Shown piece after piece: positions 52,114 to 61,586 of a DNA stretch of 64,000 bases. Source of the DNA: Thermoactinomyces sp. DSM 45892 (lineage in GTDB: Bacteria; Bacillota; Bacilli; Thermoactinomycetales; Thermoactinomycetaceae); the NCBI RefSeq assembly GCF_900107305.1, contig NZ_FNPL01000001.1:124001-188000 (forward strand), given 5' to 3'. Below the pieces are notes generated by a model, which saw only the letters and a list, made by a program, of their open reading frames with translations, was not told the DNA's origin and searched no databases. Positions within the stretch are counted from its first letter, which is position 1. Each line of letters starts with the position of its first letter. The position numbers and the translations under genes were made by a program.

Positions 52114-52857
52114 TTATGAGGTAACCATCCCGCCATCTACATGGATCGTTTGACCTGTAATGTATCCCGCCGCAGGACTTGCTAGGAATTTCACTAGCTC
52201 TGCCACCTCATTAGCCGCCCCAAAACGTCCGAGTGGAATGGCCCCAAGCATCGATTTTTTCGTCTGTTCATCTAGTTTAGCTGTCATATCGGTCTCAATA
52301 AAACCAGGTGCAATTGCATTTACAGTAATGTTGCGGCTAGCTATTTCTTTTGCCGTCGATTTCGTTAATCCAATTACACCCGCTTTTGCCGCTACGTAAT
52401 TAGCTTGTCCCGGATTCCCCATTACACCCACCACAGAACTCATATTAATAATTCGACCAGATCGTTGTTTCATCATCGGGCGAATCACTGCTTTGGTGCA
52501 GAAAAAGACACCTTTTAAATTTGTATCAAGCACCTGATCCCAATCTTCTTCTTTTAAACGCATAATTAAATTATCTCGAGTAATTCCTGCATTATTCACT
52601 AGAACATCAATTCTACCAAATCGTTCCAAAACCTGCTTACATGCCGCAGCTACCTGCTCTTGATTTGACACATCTACTTGAAGAGCCAGACCTTGCCTCC
52701 CGGTAGCTTGAATAGCAGAAAGTGTCTCCTCAGCCGCTACTTGATTTCCAGCATAGAAGATCACTACATCTGCTCCTGCTTCTGCTAATGTACACGCAAT
52801 AGAGCGACCAATTCCTCTAGAGCCGCCCGTTACGATGGCTACTTGATTTGCTAACAT
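52114..52857 (-). CDS. fabG: 3-oxoacyl-[ACP] reductase (FabG)
   Basis: FabG reduces 3-ketoacyl-ACP with NADPH. The 247-residue SDR has TGGSRGIGRSIA, NNAGITRDNL, the Ser in NMSSVVG and YVAAKAG, then INVNAIAPGFIETDMT-type sequence and a GYITGQTIHVDGG end. AAGGGAGAGAG precedes the ATG. It is 15 nt downstream of fabD. Confidence 0.97.
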   Translation of the reverse strand: MLANQVAIVTGGSRGIGRSIACTLAEAGADVVIFYAGNQVAAEETLSAIQATGRQGLALQVDVSNQEQVAAACKQVLERFGRIDVLVNNAGITRDNLIMRLKEEDWDQVLDTNLKGVFFCTKAVIRPMMKQRSGRIINMSSVVGVMGNPGQANYVAAKAGVIGLTKSTAKEIASRNITVNAIAPGFIETDMTAKLDEQTKKSMLGAIPLGRFGAANEVAELVKFLASPAAGYITGQTIHVDGGMVTS

Positions 52858-52872
52858 GATCTCTCTCCCTTC

Positions 52873-53808
52873 CTAACGAAGTTGTTCAAGAGCTTTTTGA
52901 AGTGTTTCTGGATCTTGAATCGGAAGCATCGTAATCCGACGATTTACTTTCTTAACAAGTGCTGATAAAACATTCCCTGGGCCAATCTCGATAAACGTAT
53001 CAACACCTTGGTCGAGCAAAGTACGAACCGTATCTTCCCATAAAACAGGCGCAGCTACCTGTCTAATTAACGACTCACGAATCTCAGCAGGTTGTGTAAT
53101 AGGTGACGCGCTAACATTCGCGATAACAGGCACTTTCGCTTCTTGAAACTCAATCGCTTGCAAGGTGTCAGCAAGCCGCTTTGATGCCGGAGCCATTAAT
53201 GAAGAATGAAACGGCCCACTCACAGTCAACGGAACAACCTTTCTCGCTCCTGCTTCTAATGCTTTCTCGCCAGCCGCTCTGACAGCATCAGCATGCCCTG
53301 AAATTACAATCTGCCCTGGGCAATTATAATTAGCAGGCTCCACAATATTTCCTGCAACACTTACCGAACTGCATATCTCATCTAATACATCTCGCTCACA
53401 GCCAAGCACAGCAGACATGGCTCCCACACCAGCAGGAACCGCTTCTTCCATAAATGTTCCCCGTTTATGAACGGTTGCAACCGCATCACGAAGAGAGAGA
53501 ACGCCTGCTACCACTAAGGCTGAGTACTCACCTAGGCTATGTCCAGCTACAAAATCAGGTCGAATTCCCGACTGGCGGAACACTTCATACAATGCCAAAC
53601 TAGTTGTTAATAGAGCTGGCTGTGTATGCTCTGTTAAACGCAATGTATCCTCTGGTCCTTCAAAACACAACCCTGATAAGGAGTATCCCAAAACCTCGTC
53701 CGCTTCACGATACACCTGCTTTGCTTCTACAAAGGATTCTGCGATCTCTTTTCCCATACCCACTTTCTGTGAACCTTGCCCCGGGAAAAGGCATGCTATT
53801 TTCCCCAT
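52873..53808 (-). CDS. fabD: Malonyl-CoA:ACP transacylase (FabD)
   Basis: FabD loads malonate onto ACP. The 311-residue protein has the opening FPGQGSQKVGMG, the catalytic serine in AGHSLGEYSALV, and the catalytic histidine in SGPFHSSLM. The end is IEIGPGNVLSALVKK. GGGGG lies before the ATG. It is 10 nt downstream of fabH, in the operon under the FapR-controlled promoter. Confidence 0.97.
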   Translation of the reverse strand: MGKIACLFPGQGSQKVGMGKEIAESFVEAKQVYREADEVLGYSLSGLCFEGPEDTLRLTEHTQPALLTTSLALYEVFRQSGIRPDFVAGHSLGEYSALVVAGVLSLRDAVATVHKRGTFMEEAVPAGVGAMSAVLGCERDVLDEICSSVSVAGNIVEPANYNCPGQIVISGHADAVRAAGEKALEAGARKVVPLTVSGPFHSSLMAPASKRLADTLQAIEFQEAKVPVIANVSASPITQPAEIRESLIRQVAAPVLWEDTVRTLLDQGVDTFIEIGPGNVLSALVKKVNRRITMLPIQDPETLQKALEQLR

Positions 53809-53818
53809 GTCAAGCCCC

Positions 53819-54817
53819 CTATTCTGCCTCGTCTTGTGACCAACGTAAAACAGTAGCTCCCCATGTTAATCCGCCGCCAAAGCCACAAAGAACAACCGTA
53901 TCTCCTTCATGAATTCGGCCTTGCTCCCATGCTTCATTCAATGCAACTGGTATAGAAGCCGAAGACATATTCCCACAGCGATCCAAATTCACAATGACCT
54001 TCTCCTCATCCAGTCCCAGTCGATCTACCGCAGCATCAATAATACGCATATTCGCTTGATGCGGAACTAACAAACTAATGTCTTCTTTCGTTAATCCTGC
54101 CTTTTTAAGAGCCTCATCTGCCGCACTAATTAAGACACGAACCGCAAATTTGAAGACCTCACGACCATTCATATAAAGATAATGACCGCCCTCTTTTATT
54201 GTCTGTTCGCTAGCAGGACATCTAGAGCCACCCGCTTTTAGATTTAAATGAGTCGCTCCGGTTCCATCGCCTCCTAGTTCAAACGACTGAAACCCGTAAC
54301 CTTCTTTTACAGGACCTAGTACTGCCGCACCTGCACCATCTCCGAACAGAACGCATGTATTCCGATCTGACCAATCCACAATTCGAGAGAGGACTTCTAC
54401 ACCTACGACCAACACATATCGATAAACACCCGTTTTGATAAACTGAGCGCCTGTGGTGATCCCGTAGATAAATCCTGTACATGCTGCTGATAAATCAAAG
54501 GTTGCTGCATTTTTAGCACCTAATTGTTCTTGTACGAGGCAAGCCGTTGCTGGAAATGACATATCGGGTGTAACAGTCGCCACAATAATGAGATCAAGCT
54601 GTTCTGCCGTGATATTTGCACGCTTCAGCGCCTGTCTAGCAGCCCCCACAGCTAGATCAGAAGCCGCTTGCTCTGGAGCCGCTATATGACGTTCACGGAT
54701 CCCTGTACGAGAGACAATCCATTCATCGTTAGTATCCACCATTTTTTCCAGATCGGCATTCGTAATCACTTTTTCTGGTAAATAGGCACCTGTTCCTAAG
54801 ATTCCTGCTGATCGCAC
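53819..54817 (-). CDS. fabH: 3-oxoacyl-[ACP] synthase III (FabH)
   Basis: FabH starts fatty-acid chains by condensing acyl-CoA with malonyl-ACP and favours branched primers in Bacillales. The 332-residue protein has the Cys-His-Asn triad in [20 protein letters not shown] and [10 protein letters not shown], and the start [16 protein letters not shown]. The start codon is a GTG at 54817 with GGAG close upstream. It lies 6 nt after plsX. In B. subtilis fabHA sits elsewhere, so this is the compact plsX-fabH-fabD arrangement. Confidence 0.97.
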   Translation of the reverse strand: MRSAGILGTGAYLPEKVITNADLEKMVDTNDEWIVSRTGIRERHIAAPEQAASDLAVGAARQALKRANITAEQLDLIIVATVTPDMSFPATACLVQEQLGAKNAATFDLSAACTGFIYGITTGAQFIKTGVYRYVLVVGVEVLSRIVDWSDRNTCVLFGDGAGAAVLGPVKEGYGFQSFELGGDGTGATHLNLKAGGSRCPASEQTIKEGGHYLYMNGREVFKFAVRVLISAADEALKKAGLTKEDISLLVPHQANMRIIDAAVDRLGLDEEKVIVNLDRCGNMSSASIPVALNEAWEQGRIHEGDTVVLCGFGGGLTWGATVLRWSQDEAE

Positions 54818-54823
54818 CTCTCC

Positions 54824-55813
54824 TCATCTCCCTTTCGTTTTCACTAACCCCTGTTGAATCTGTTCAATCACATTTTGCTCTACAATCTTCTTCGCTTGCA
54901 TCGCCGCTTGATAAAAAGCACGAGCATCAGAAGAACCATGTGCTTTAATAATAGGACCTGCCAACCCTAAAAGAGGGGCTCCGCCGTGTTCTTTATAATC
55001 CATACTCTCTTTAAATCGTTTAAGGCCAGGAGCGAGGATTCCTGCCGCCACCTTCGTTCGGATGCTTCGAGTAAATTCCTCTTTTAACTTACTAAAAATG
55101 GCCTTGGCCACACCTTCCGTATTTTTTAGAAGAATGTTCCCTGAAAAACCATCGGTAACCAATACATCACATGTGCCATCTAGCACGTCTCGTGCCTCCA
55201 CGTTTCCAATAAAGTGGATACTAGACTCGTTTGAAAGAAGATCGAATGTTTCTTTCGTGAGAGACGTTCCCTTCCCATCTTCCGTACCGATATTAAGCAA
55301 GCCAATTCGTGGTCGCTCGATTCCCATTACCTGCTCTGCATAGATACTTCCCATCACTGCATACTGACGTAAATGTTCTGGTTTCGCCTCGGGATTCGCT
55401 CCTACATCCAGCACGAGCGTTCCGCCACCCTTCATACTTGGAAAGATCGGTGCTAGAGCAGGACGATCCATCCCCTTCATCCGACCTGTGACAAATAAGC
55501 CAGCAGCCACCAAAGCACCCGTATTACCTGCACATACAAACGCATCAACGGATTTTTCTCTCACCAAACGACAGCCAACAACTAGGGATGAATCCTTTTT
55601 CCGTCGAATCGCTTTAACTGGTTCGTCTTCTGCTGTGATGGTTTCCGTTACCTTGATCATCTCAACATTAGATAGTACAGATGACACCAGAGCTTCCTCA
55701 GTACCAATCAATACAAATGTGATCTCAGGGTAATCTTTTGCTGCCTGCAGGACACCCTCAATCACCGCATTCGGTGCGCGGTCTCCTCCATGGACATCAA
55801 ATGCAATTCTCAT
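54824..55813 (-). CDS. plsX: Phosphate acyltransferase PlsX
   Basis: PlsX makes acyl-phosphate from acyl-ACP, the first step of phospholipid synthesis in most Firmicutes. The 329-residue protein has the start MRIAFDVHGGDRAPNAVIEG, the SLVVGCRLV region, FVCAGNTGALVAAGLF, LLNIGTEDGKG, LVTDGFSGNILLKN and the AHGSSDARAFYQA end. AGGAGG precedes the ATG. It follows fapR by about 15 nt. Confidence 0.96.
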   Translation of the reverse strand: MRIAFDVHGGDRAPNAVIEGVLQAAKDYPEITFVLIGTEEALVSSVLSNVEMIKVTETITAEDEPVKAIRRKKDSSLVVGCRLVREKSVDAFVCAGNTGALVAAGLFVTGRMKGMDRPALAPIFPSMKGGGTLVLDVGANPEAKPEHLRQYAVMGSIYAEQVMGIERPRIGLLNIGTEDGKGTSLTKETFDLLSNESSIHFIGNVEARDVLDGTCDVLVTDGFSGNILLKNTEGVAKAIFSKLKEEFTRSIRTKVAAGILAPGLKRFKESMDYKEHGGAPLLGLAGPIIKAHGSSDARAFYQAAMQAKKIVEQNVIEQIQQGLVKTKGR

Positions 55814-55827
55814 GGATCATTTTCCTC

Positions 55828-56394
55828 CTAGTTGCCTCTATCGTCACTGACACGGTACACTTCAAAATCACCTTGAAAAACGATTTCCTCTTGAACCTTT
55901 GTCTGCACTCCAACATGCAAACGACTATCATAAGCTTCTGCGACATTGGCAAAAGCAATACACTTCTCTCCTAACTGAACCGGTCGAACAAAGCGAATGG
56001 ATGCATTCCCCGTTAGAGCCACTTTCCAATCCGCTAAGGCAATCGCTAAAGAGTTCGCCTGCGCAAACAAAATGTGCCCGCGGGCAATTTGGTTTCGCTC
56101 AAAAACGTGCTCAAATCCAATTTCGAGTAAGGAGATCCCATTTTTATGTAATTGCAGATCAATCACTTCACCAATCACTTCATTTGGAGATAACGACTGG
56201 ACACGATCAAACTTTTTCTCTGCCATGTGCTTTATTCTCTCTCGCAACTCTGGTATCCCTAGTTCTAACCGATCCAATCGAATCGTCTGGATACTAACAT
56301 GAAATTTTTTCGCCACTTCCTCATCTGTTAGAAATGGATTTTGTTCCAATGCTTGAGATAAATAAGATTGACGTTCTTTCTTTGTTAAGCGCAA
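55828..56394 (-). CDS. fapR: Fatty-acid biosynthesis repressor FapR
   Basis: FapR represses fatty-acid and phospholipid genes and is released by malonyl-CoA. The 188-residue protein has the N-terminal HTH (FLTDEEVAKKFHVSIQTIRL) and a hot-dog effector domain (RNQIARGHILFAQANSLAIA). The start is the TTG at 56394, which gives MRLTKKERQSYL and the usual length of 188, with AAGGTGGTGA upstream; a GTG five codons earlier lies in that SD. It is the first gene of the operon and a matching operator lies just upstream. Confidence 0.95.
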   Translation of the reverse strand: MRLTKKERQSYLSQALEQNPFLTDEEVAKKFHVSIQTIRLDRLELGIPELRERIKHMAEKKFDRVQSLSPNEVIGEVIDLQLHKNGISLLEIGFEHVFERNQIARGHILFAQANSLAIALADWKVALTGNASIRFVRPVQLGEKCIAFANVAEAYDSRLHVGVQTKVQEEIVFQGDFEVYRVSDDRGN

Positions 56395-56428
56395 AGCGGA
56401 GATCACCACCTTGGATTATGACCTCATT

Positions 56429-56479
56429 TTAATACCTAGTCCTAAGTGCTAGTATAGAAAAAAAGATCGAGTTTGACAA
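56429..56479 (-). promoter_or_regulatory. fapR operon promoter with FapR operator
   Basis: On the minus strand TTGTCA (56479-56474), 17 nt and TATACT (56456-56451) form a sigma-A promoter. Just downstream, the 17-bp near-palindrome TTAATACCTAGTCCTAA (plus strand 56429-56445) closely resembles the known FapR site (TTAGTACCTAGTCTTAA type). It overlaps the expected transcript start, so FapR would repress its own operon. Confidence 0.85.
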
Positions 56480-56619
56480 CACCTAATCTTATCGCCGTAA
56501 TAACTCTTATTAGTTTGCACAACACTTACGATATACATGTTTATAAAAATTACATCAGGGAAACAATCACCATACGTATGTAAAATCTTACAAACAAGAA
56601 AAGCAGGAGGTTTTGATCC

Positions 56620-56931
56620 GTGGATTCACAGTCATCTGGATTAAAAATATTAGTTCATGCTAGTACGTGGTTTGCCCCTGTACTACTCCCACTTATTGTC
56701 TATTTTCTTTCATCGAGTTCCGATGTAAAGCGCATCTCTCTTCAAGCTCTCATATTCCATTTTCTAATGGGTATCCTCATTACAATCTCTATTTTCTTCT
56801 CCTTTATTCTCATTGGAATTCCGTTTTTCATTATATTTGGTTTGATCTATCTCATATCGCCGATTATAGGAATTGTCCGCGCAACGCAAAATCGCCACTT
56901 CCAATATCCATTCTTAGGTTTCATCAAATAA
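56620..56931 (+). CDS. DUF4870-family small membrane protein
   Basis: The 103-residue protein has three hydrophobic helices with the family features HASTWFAPVLLPLIVYFLS near the start, SLQALIFHFLMG and a SPIIGIVRA end. These proteins (Tic20-like DUF4870) are common in Bacillales with no proven role. A GTG start has AGGAGG nine nt upstream. It is divergent from fapR and convergent with rpmF, with which it shares a terminator. Confidence 0.8.
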   Translation: MDSQSSGLKILVHASTWFAPVLLPLIVYFLSSSSDVKRISLQALIFHFLMGILITISIFFSFILIGIPFFIIFGLIYLISPIIGIVRATQNRHFQYPFLGFIK

Positions 56932-56962
56932 TGAAAACATATATATCGGAATCAAAATACAA

Positions 56963-57008
56963 AAAAACGAGCTACCCTCTTGATTTCCCAAGTTGGTAGC
57001 TCGTTTTT
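56963..57008. terminator. Bidirectional terminator between DUF4870 gene and rpmF
   Basis: AAAAACGAGCTACC pairs with GGTAGCTCGTTTTT around an 18-nt loop, with T runs on both strands. Confidence 0.88.
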
Positions 57009-57042
57009 GTTTCTAGTACTAGAAACTAGCTAGTCATATCGA

Positions 57043-57225
57043 TTACTCGTTTACTACGCCTTCCACTTTTTCACCTTTGTAATAACCACACGATTTACAT
57101 ACACGGTGGGACATCTTAGGTGCACTGCATTGTGGGCAGCTTACAACGCCAGGAGCGCTCAATTTAAAGTGAGTGCGACGCATGCGTTTACGAGTTTTAG
57201 AAGTACGACGAAATGGTACTGCCAT
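57043..57225 (-). CDS. rpmF: 50S ribosomal protein L32 (zinc form)
   Basis: The 60-residue protein is L32 ([20 protein letters not shown]) with two CxxC pairs (CPQC and CKSC), so it is the zinc-binding paralogue. GGGGGTGA precedes the ATG at 57225. It follows yceD by 77 nt, the conserved yceD-rpmF pair. Confidence 0.96.
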   Translation of the reverse strand: MAVPFRRTSKTRKRMRRTHFKLSAPGVVSCPQCSAPKMSHRVCKSCGYYKGEKVEGVVNE

Positions 57226-57301
57226 GTCATTCACCCCCTGTGCCGTTCTTAAAACACAACTTCGTTGATTATACTACAGTTCCCCTCGATTGAGAAGGTT
57301 T

Positions 57302-57814
57302 TCATTCCTTAAATAAGTCCTGAAGTGCCGCTAGACGTGGATCAATCCGTTCCGTCATACAACTACACTCTCGGACATTTTTATTCGCTCCACACACGGA
57401 ACATAGCCCCTTGCAATCCTCCATACATAGCGGTGCAAAGGGAATCGTGAGTAGAAGCGCCTCGCGTATATAAGGATCAAGATCTATCGTCTGTGCCTCG
57501 ACGAGATGAACTATCTCTTCTTCTGAATCGATCGCTCGGCTCTCTTCATCCGTAAATCTCTCAGACCATTCTGCCTGTAAGGGTACGGTATACCCAGTTA
57601 GACAACGCGAACATGTCAATACCGCTTGAGTGGATTCCTTCACTTCCCCATGGTACAAACGAGAACCCACGTTCTGAAAAACCGCTTCTACCTGTACGGG
57701 TTCGATCCGTTCCAGACCTAGAACTTCATCTACCAACTCATCTAACTGGATACTTTCTTTCACAATCAGTTGTTGATTTGGTTGTTGATTGATCTTTTGT
57801 AGAGAGATCTGCAT
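57302..57814 (-). CDS. yceD: YceD (DUF177) family protein
   Basis: The 170-residue protein has the conserved cysteines in LTCSRCLTGYTVPL and a C-terminal CSVCGANKNVRECSC group. The middle carries ESRAIDSEEEIVHLVEAQTIDLDPYIREAL-type sequence. YceD proteins are linked to 23S rRNA handling and are almost always next to rpmF. In B. subtilis this gene is ylbN. It begins 62 nt after the ylbL stop; ylbM is not present between them. Confidence 0.9.
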   Translation of the reverse strand: MQISLQKINQQPNQQLIVKESIQLDELVDEVLGLERIEPVQVEAVFQNVGSRLYHGEVKESTQAVLTCSRCLTGYTVPLQAEWSERFTDEESRAIDSEEEIVHLVEAQTIDLDPYIREALLLTIPFAPLCMEDCKGLCSVCGANKNVRECSCMTERIDPRLAALQDLFKE

Positions 57815-57875
57815 TCATTCCACTCCTCGCGTGAAAACAGGCTTATTATATGACATCCATATAATTGTGTCAATG

Positions 57876-58937
57876 TTAACTCGCCTTTTGTGATGATTTT
57901 TCTTGGCTTTGCAAATACTGAAGTGCCTCTTGAAAAGTAGCGACCGGCACAATTTTCATCTTTGTTTTAATTTCTTTCGCGGCTTGAATCGCTACTTTTT
58001 CATTTTCATCAGTCGGCTGTATATCTTTGGGAGCAAAGAAAATCTCAGCCCCTTCCTTATCTGCGGCCCTCACCTTATACTGAATCCCACCAATTTGGCC
58101 TATTTTCCCCTCACTATTCATCGTACCTGTACCTGCAATTTTCATGCTATGTGTCAGATCACCTTCTGTAAGCTGATCATATACCTCTAATGTAAACATC
58201 AGTCCAGCAGATGGACCCCCGATATCACCCGCTTCTATCTTAACTGAAGGGGTCGTACTCACTTTCTCCCGTGTCAATGGATAAATACCTAGCCCGGCTC
58301 GTTTCTGCCCCTCCTGTGGCTGGGCTACATCCGTTAACACAATTTCTTTTTCGATCGGATCTTCCGTATTTGTTCGCTGGAACTTCACTTTTACCCGATC
58401 CCCAATCCTCTTTTTCTCGAGATATGCAAACAAATCTTCTTTGCGCAAAATCGGCTGTCCATCGATGGCCGTAATGAGGTCCCCTACTTGCAGGTCATTA
58501 TCCTTGCGAATCGAAAATACTTCAACACCTAGATAGTCAACTTTCATCGGCTTTTTCGCTTCTCGAAACGCGGCAATTAAAGCAGCATTTTGCGATTCCA
58601 ACATATTCTCTTTTTGTTGGCGCTGATACTCTTCGTCATCCCGAACGTTGACAAACATCTCTTTTTCGGGAATTAACTCTAGTTCATGTGAATATTGGGC
58701 CCAAATCCAATCCAATACCGTTGCTTTCCCCACCCCAACTGTCGTTAGATAAAAGGTGCCCTCTCCGTGCTCAGCAGGTTTTTCATCTACTTTTACGAAT
58801 GGCGCAACATCCTCTGCGGACCCTGGCTCCATCACGTAATAGGGAAGCCCAGCAATCGGAGTACCTAAAATTCCGATCAGGATCAGAAACGCTAAAATCC
58901 AGAAAAAGACTCGACCTTTATTGTTTCGTTTAACCAT
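57876..58937 (-). CDS. ylbL: YlbL, membrane-anchored PDZ-Lon protease
   Basis: The 353-residue protein has an N-terminal membrane helix (VFFWILAFLILIGILG), a PDZ domain (VDYLGVEVFSIR, LQVGDLITAIDGQPIL) and a Lon-type protease domain. The catalytic serine is in GGPSAGLMFTLEVYD and the lysine in GIQYKVRAADKEGA. YlbL/SepM proteases cleave extracytoplasmic targets, in B. subtilis a division inhibitor after DNA damage. The ATG at 58937 has GAGGGGAC upstream. It overlaps the ylbK stop by 8 nt. Confidence 0.92.
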   Translation of the reverse strand: MVKRNNKGRVFFWILAFLILIGILGTPIAGLPYYVMEPGSAEDVAPFVKVDEKPAEHGEGTFYLTTVGVGKATVLDWIWAQYSHELELIPEKEMFVNVRDDEEYQRQQKENMLESQNAALIAAFREAKKPMKVDYLGVEVFSIRKDNDLQVGDLITAIDGQPILRKEDLFAYLEKKRIGDRVKVKFQRTNTEDPIEKEIVLTDVAQPQEGQKRAGLGIYPLTREKVSTTPSVKIEAGDIGGPSAGLMFTLEVYDQLTEGDLTHSMKIAGTGTMNSEGKIGQIGGIQYKVRAADKEGAEIFFAPKDIQPTDENEKVAIQAAKEIKTKMKIVPVATFQEALQYLQSQEKSSQKAS

Positions 58938-59727
58938 CTTTCTTGTCCCCTCGCCACTCTGCAATCATTTTTTTTACCAGCGGAAGTTGCTCTCGCGCAG
59001 CTTCCTCCCCATAACGAATGCATTCTTCTACTTTTGTAAACGCAGTCGAACTAATATCTTGCACCTTCGGCCGAATTGTAACATCAGCCTGATATGTATA
59101 CCTTCGCAATAACTCTCTTTCCATAATATCAAGAGTTTGCGCAATCACATCGATAATATTTCGGATTTTCACCTCTTCAACCTTAGCAAACACATCTACC
59201 GCAATCACGAGATCGGCCCCCATCTCTTGTACCACACTAACAGGTACCCGATCTACGACGCCTCCATCCACTAAAAGTCGATCTGCTATGTTTACAGGAT
59301 CAAAAACACCTGGGATCGAAATACTTGCTCGAATCGCATCAGCGGCTGGACCCTCACGAAACACAACCTTTTCACCTGAAGACAAATCTGTTGCGACAAC
59401 AGCTAGTGGAATCGGAAACTCTTCAATCCGCTTCCGATGAGTTAGCAAGCGAATCACTTCATGCGCCTTTTGTCCGCCGACAAAACCCATTCCTGGAATC
59501 TTATAATCTAACCAAATCTTACGCTTAAAGTGAACAGCCAAGCCTTCCATCAGCGATAATCTGCATCCATTTGCATAACAGGCCCCTACAAAACTCCCCA
59601 TGCTACTTCCTGCGATTAAATCGATTGGAATTTGTTCTTCCTCTAATACTTTTAGCACACCAATATGTGCAAATCCCCTTGCTCCACCAGCACCTAATGC
59701 CAAGCCAATCACAGGACGACGAGACAT
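58930..59727 (-). CDS. ylbK: YlbK, patatin-like phospholipase (RssA type)
   Basis: The 265-residue protein has the oxyanion loop LGAGGARGFAHIGVL, the catalytic serine in AGSSMGSFVG and the catalytic aspartate in LLVDGGVVDRVP. It is soluble and presumably hydrolyses acyl esters at the membrane. The ATG at 59727 (MSRRPVIGL) has AAGGAG upstream; the frame is open 30 codons further but without patatin sequence. It is coupled to ylbL and divergent from ylbJ. Confidence 0.92.
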   Translation of the reverse strand: MSRRPVIGLALGAGGARGFAHIGVLKVLEEEQIPIDLIAGSSMGSFVGACYANGCRLSLMEGLAVHFKRKIWLDYKIPGMGFVGGQKAHEVIRLLTHRKRIEEFPIPLAVVATDLSSGEKVVFREGPAADAIRASISIPGVFDPVNIADRLLVDGGVVDRVPVSVVQEMGADLVIAVDVFAKVEEVKIRNIIDVIAQTLDIMERELLRRYTYQADVTIRPKVQDISSTAFTKVEECIRYGEEAAREQLPLVKKMIAEWRGDKKDG

Positions 59728-59855
59728 ATTGGATCGCTCCTTCCACTCTATGATAAAAGGAAAATTTGCATTCTTAATCGGACAAACCGGTCTAAACGGA
59801 GGGATACATCCATACATATTTATGGATCGAAGTGTCGATGAGGAGAGAATGACCC

Positions 59856-61073
59856 ATGATTCAAACCCTTCTCCCCAGAAAGCAACTACAATCTATCCTT
59901 CTTGCTTCTGGTGTATGTATATTTGCGATTGTCCTGATGAAATATCCTGATGAGTCGTTTCAGGCGTCTCTCCGCGGACTGAAAATATGGTGGGAAGTTG
60001 TATTCCCTGCTTTGTTACCCTTTTTTATCACGGCCGAAATTTTAATGGGATTCGGTGTGGTTCACCTGCTTGGCGTACTACTCGAACCCCTCATGAGACC
60101 TTTGTTTCGAGTCCCAGGAGCCGGTGCCTTTGTCATGGCAGTAGGGCTCATATCCGGAAACCCGATGGGAGCCAAGCTAACCACTCGCTTACGAGAAGAT
60201 AAACTGATCAGCAAAGCAGAGGCAGAGCGACTTGTTTCCTTTACCACCACAGCAGGTCCCCTTTTTATCTTTGGCGCCGTCTCTGTTGGTTTTTTTGAAA
60301 ATAGCTCGCTCGGTGTCCTACTAGCTATCGCTCACTATGGCTCGGCTATTGTCGTAGGAATCTGTATGCGTTTCTATCAAAGGCATGCACCCATGACTCC
60401 ACGACTTGATCGGCGTCGTGCTAATATCCTCATTCGATCCCTTAGAGCCATGCACCATGCTCGGCTAAACGATGGAAGACCCATCGGACAGCTATTAGGA
60501 GAAGCAGTCACCAGCGCCGTCCAAACCCTCCTAATGATCGGTGGATTTATTATCATCTTTTCTGTATTGGTACACCTGCTTACCTTCATTGGGGTTACGA
60601 CTTTCTTAACACACCTCCTAGGGTTTCTGTTTTCCCTATTCCAGCTTCCAGAATCTCTTCATCATCCGTTTATCGCTGGAATCTTCGAAATGACGATCGG
60701 CTCTCAAGTCATAAGTGAAACTTCCATTCCCATTCCACTATTAATTAAACTATCTGTGGTCAGCTTTTTCATTGGATGGAACGGGTTATCTATTCATGCA
60801 CAAGTTGCCAGCCTGCTAAGTCGTACTGATATTAGTTATAAACCATATTTCTTTGCAAAAATACTTCATGGTACCTTAGCTTGTGCCGCAACATGGCTTC
60901 TATACATTCCCATGCAACCATGGCTACAAGATCAACCAACCGTCGCACCTGCTTTTACTTGGACCAACCATCTTCCTATGCAGGACACCACTTGGACCTT
61001 CTGGCACTATTTTTCCTTGTTTTTCATCATTTTCTGGGTATACAAACTGTACAAGAAAACCCGCCGGTTATAA
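59856..61073 (+). CDS. ylbJ: YlbJ, sporulation integral membrane protein (dipicolinate transport)
   Basis: The 405-residue protein has about eight membrane helices with nucleoside-transporter/gate motifs (VVFPALLPFFITAEILMGFG, LISGNPMGAKLTTRL, STTTAGPLFIFGAV-like). YlbJ belongs to the sigma-E regulon in Bacillus and is needed to pass dipicolinic acid into the forespore, so it marks an endospore former. GAGGAGAG precedes the ATG. It is divergent from ylbK and convergent with coaD. Confidence 0.92.
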   Translation: MIQTLLPRKQLQSILLASGVCIFAIVLMKYPDESFQASLRGLKIWWEVVFPALLPFFITAEILMGFGVVHLLGVLLEPLMRPLFRVPGAGAFVMAVGLISGNPMGAKLTTRLREDKLISKAEAERLVSFTTTAGPLFIFGAVSVGFFENSSLGVLLAIAHYGSAIVVGICMRFYQRHAPMTPRLDRRRANILIRSLRAMHHARLNDGRPIGQLLGEAVTSAVQTLLMIGGFIIIFSVLVHLLTFIGVTTFLTHLLGFLFSLFQLPESLHHPFIAGIFEMTIGSQVISETSIPIPLLIKLSVVSFFIGWNGLSIHAQVASLLSRTDISYKPYFFAKILHGTLACAATWLLYIPMQPWLQDQPTVAPAFTWTNHLPMQDTTWTFWHYFSLFFIIFWVYKLYKKTRRL

Positions 61074-61088
61074 CACTAGCGGGTTTTC
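61055..61088. terminator. Shared terminator of ylbJ and coaD
   Basis: GAAAACCCGC pairs with GCGGGTTTTC around a 14-nt loop. The stem spans the end of ylbJ and the end of the convergent coaD. Confidence 0.75.
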
Positions 61089-61573
61089 GTATGACCAAAC
61101 TTTTCTCGTAACATCTGTGCCACAAAATCAGGAACCAATTCCTTGGTCTCCGCACCATAGCGAGCAATCTCTTTTACCATAGAAGAACTAATAAATGAAT
61201 GCTTATTATTCGACATGAAAAATAGGGTTTCCACTTCATCGCTAATAATTCGGTTAACTGATGCAATCTGTAATTCGTACTCAAAATCAGAAATCGCTCG
61301 CAAGCCCCGTAAAATCACGTTTGCTTGTCGTCTCTTCACATAATCCACTAATAAACCATCAAAATGATCGACTTCGATCTCACAATCTTGAATTCCACGT
61401 ACTGCTTCCCGAACCATACCCGTTCGCTCATCAGTCGAAAACAAGGGGTTCTTTGCCGAGTTTACAAGTGTAGCCACAATAATTTTATCAAACACTTTTG
61501 CACCCCGTTGGATAATATCAAGATGTCCATACGTAATAGGGTCAAAGCTTCCTGGATATACGGCGATTTTCAT
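61076..61573 (-). CDS. coaD: Phosphopantetheine adenylyltransferase (CoaD)
   Basis: CoaD makes dephospho-CoA from phosphopantetheine and ATP. The 165-residue protein has the nucleotidyltransferase motif YPGSFDPITYGHLDII (TxGH-type), LRGLRAISDFEYELQ and SSSMVKEIARYGAE. The ATG at 61573 has GGAGG seven nt upstream. It follows rsmD by 13 nt, the conserved rsmD-coaD pair. Confidence 0.96.
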   Translation of the reverse strand: MKIAVYPGSFDPITYGHLDIIQRGAKVFDKIIVATLVNSAKNPLFSTDERTGMVREAVRGIQDCEIEVDHFDGLLVDYVKRRQANVILRGLRAISDFEYELQIASVNRIISDEVETLFFMSNNKHSFISSSMVKEIARYGAETKELVPDFVAQMLREKFGHTKTR

Positions 61574-61586
61574 AGCTCGTCCTCCA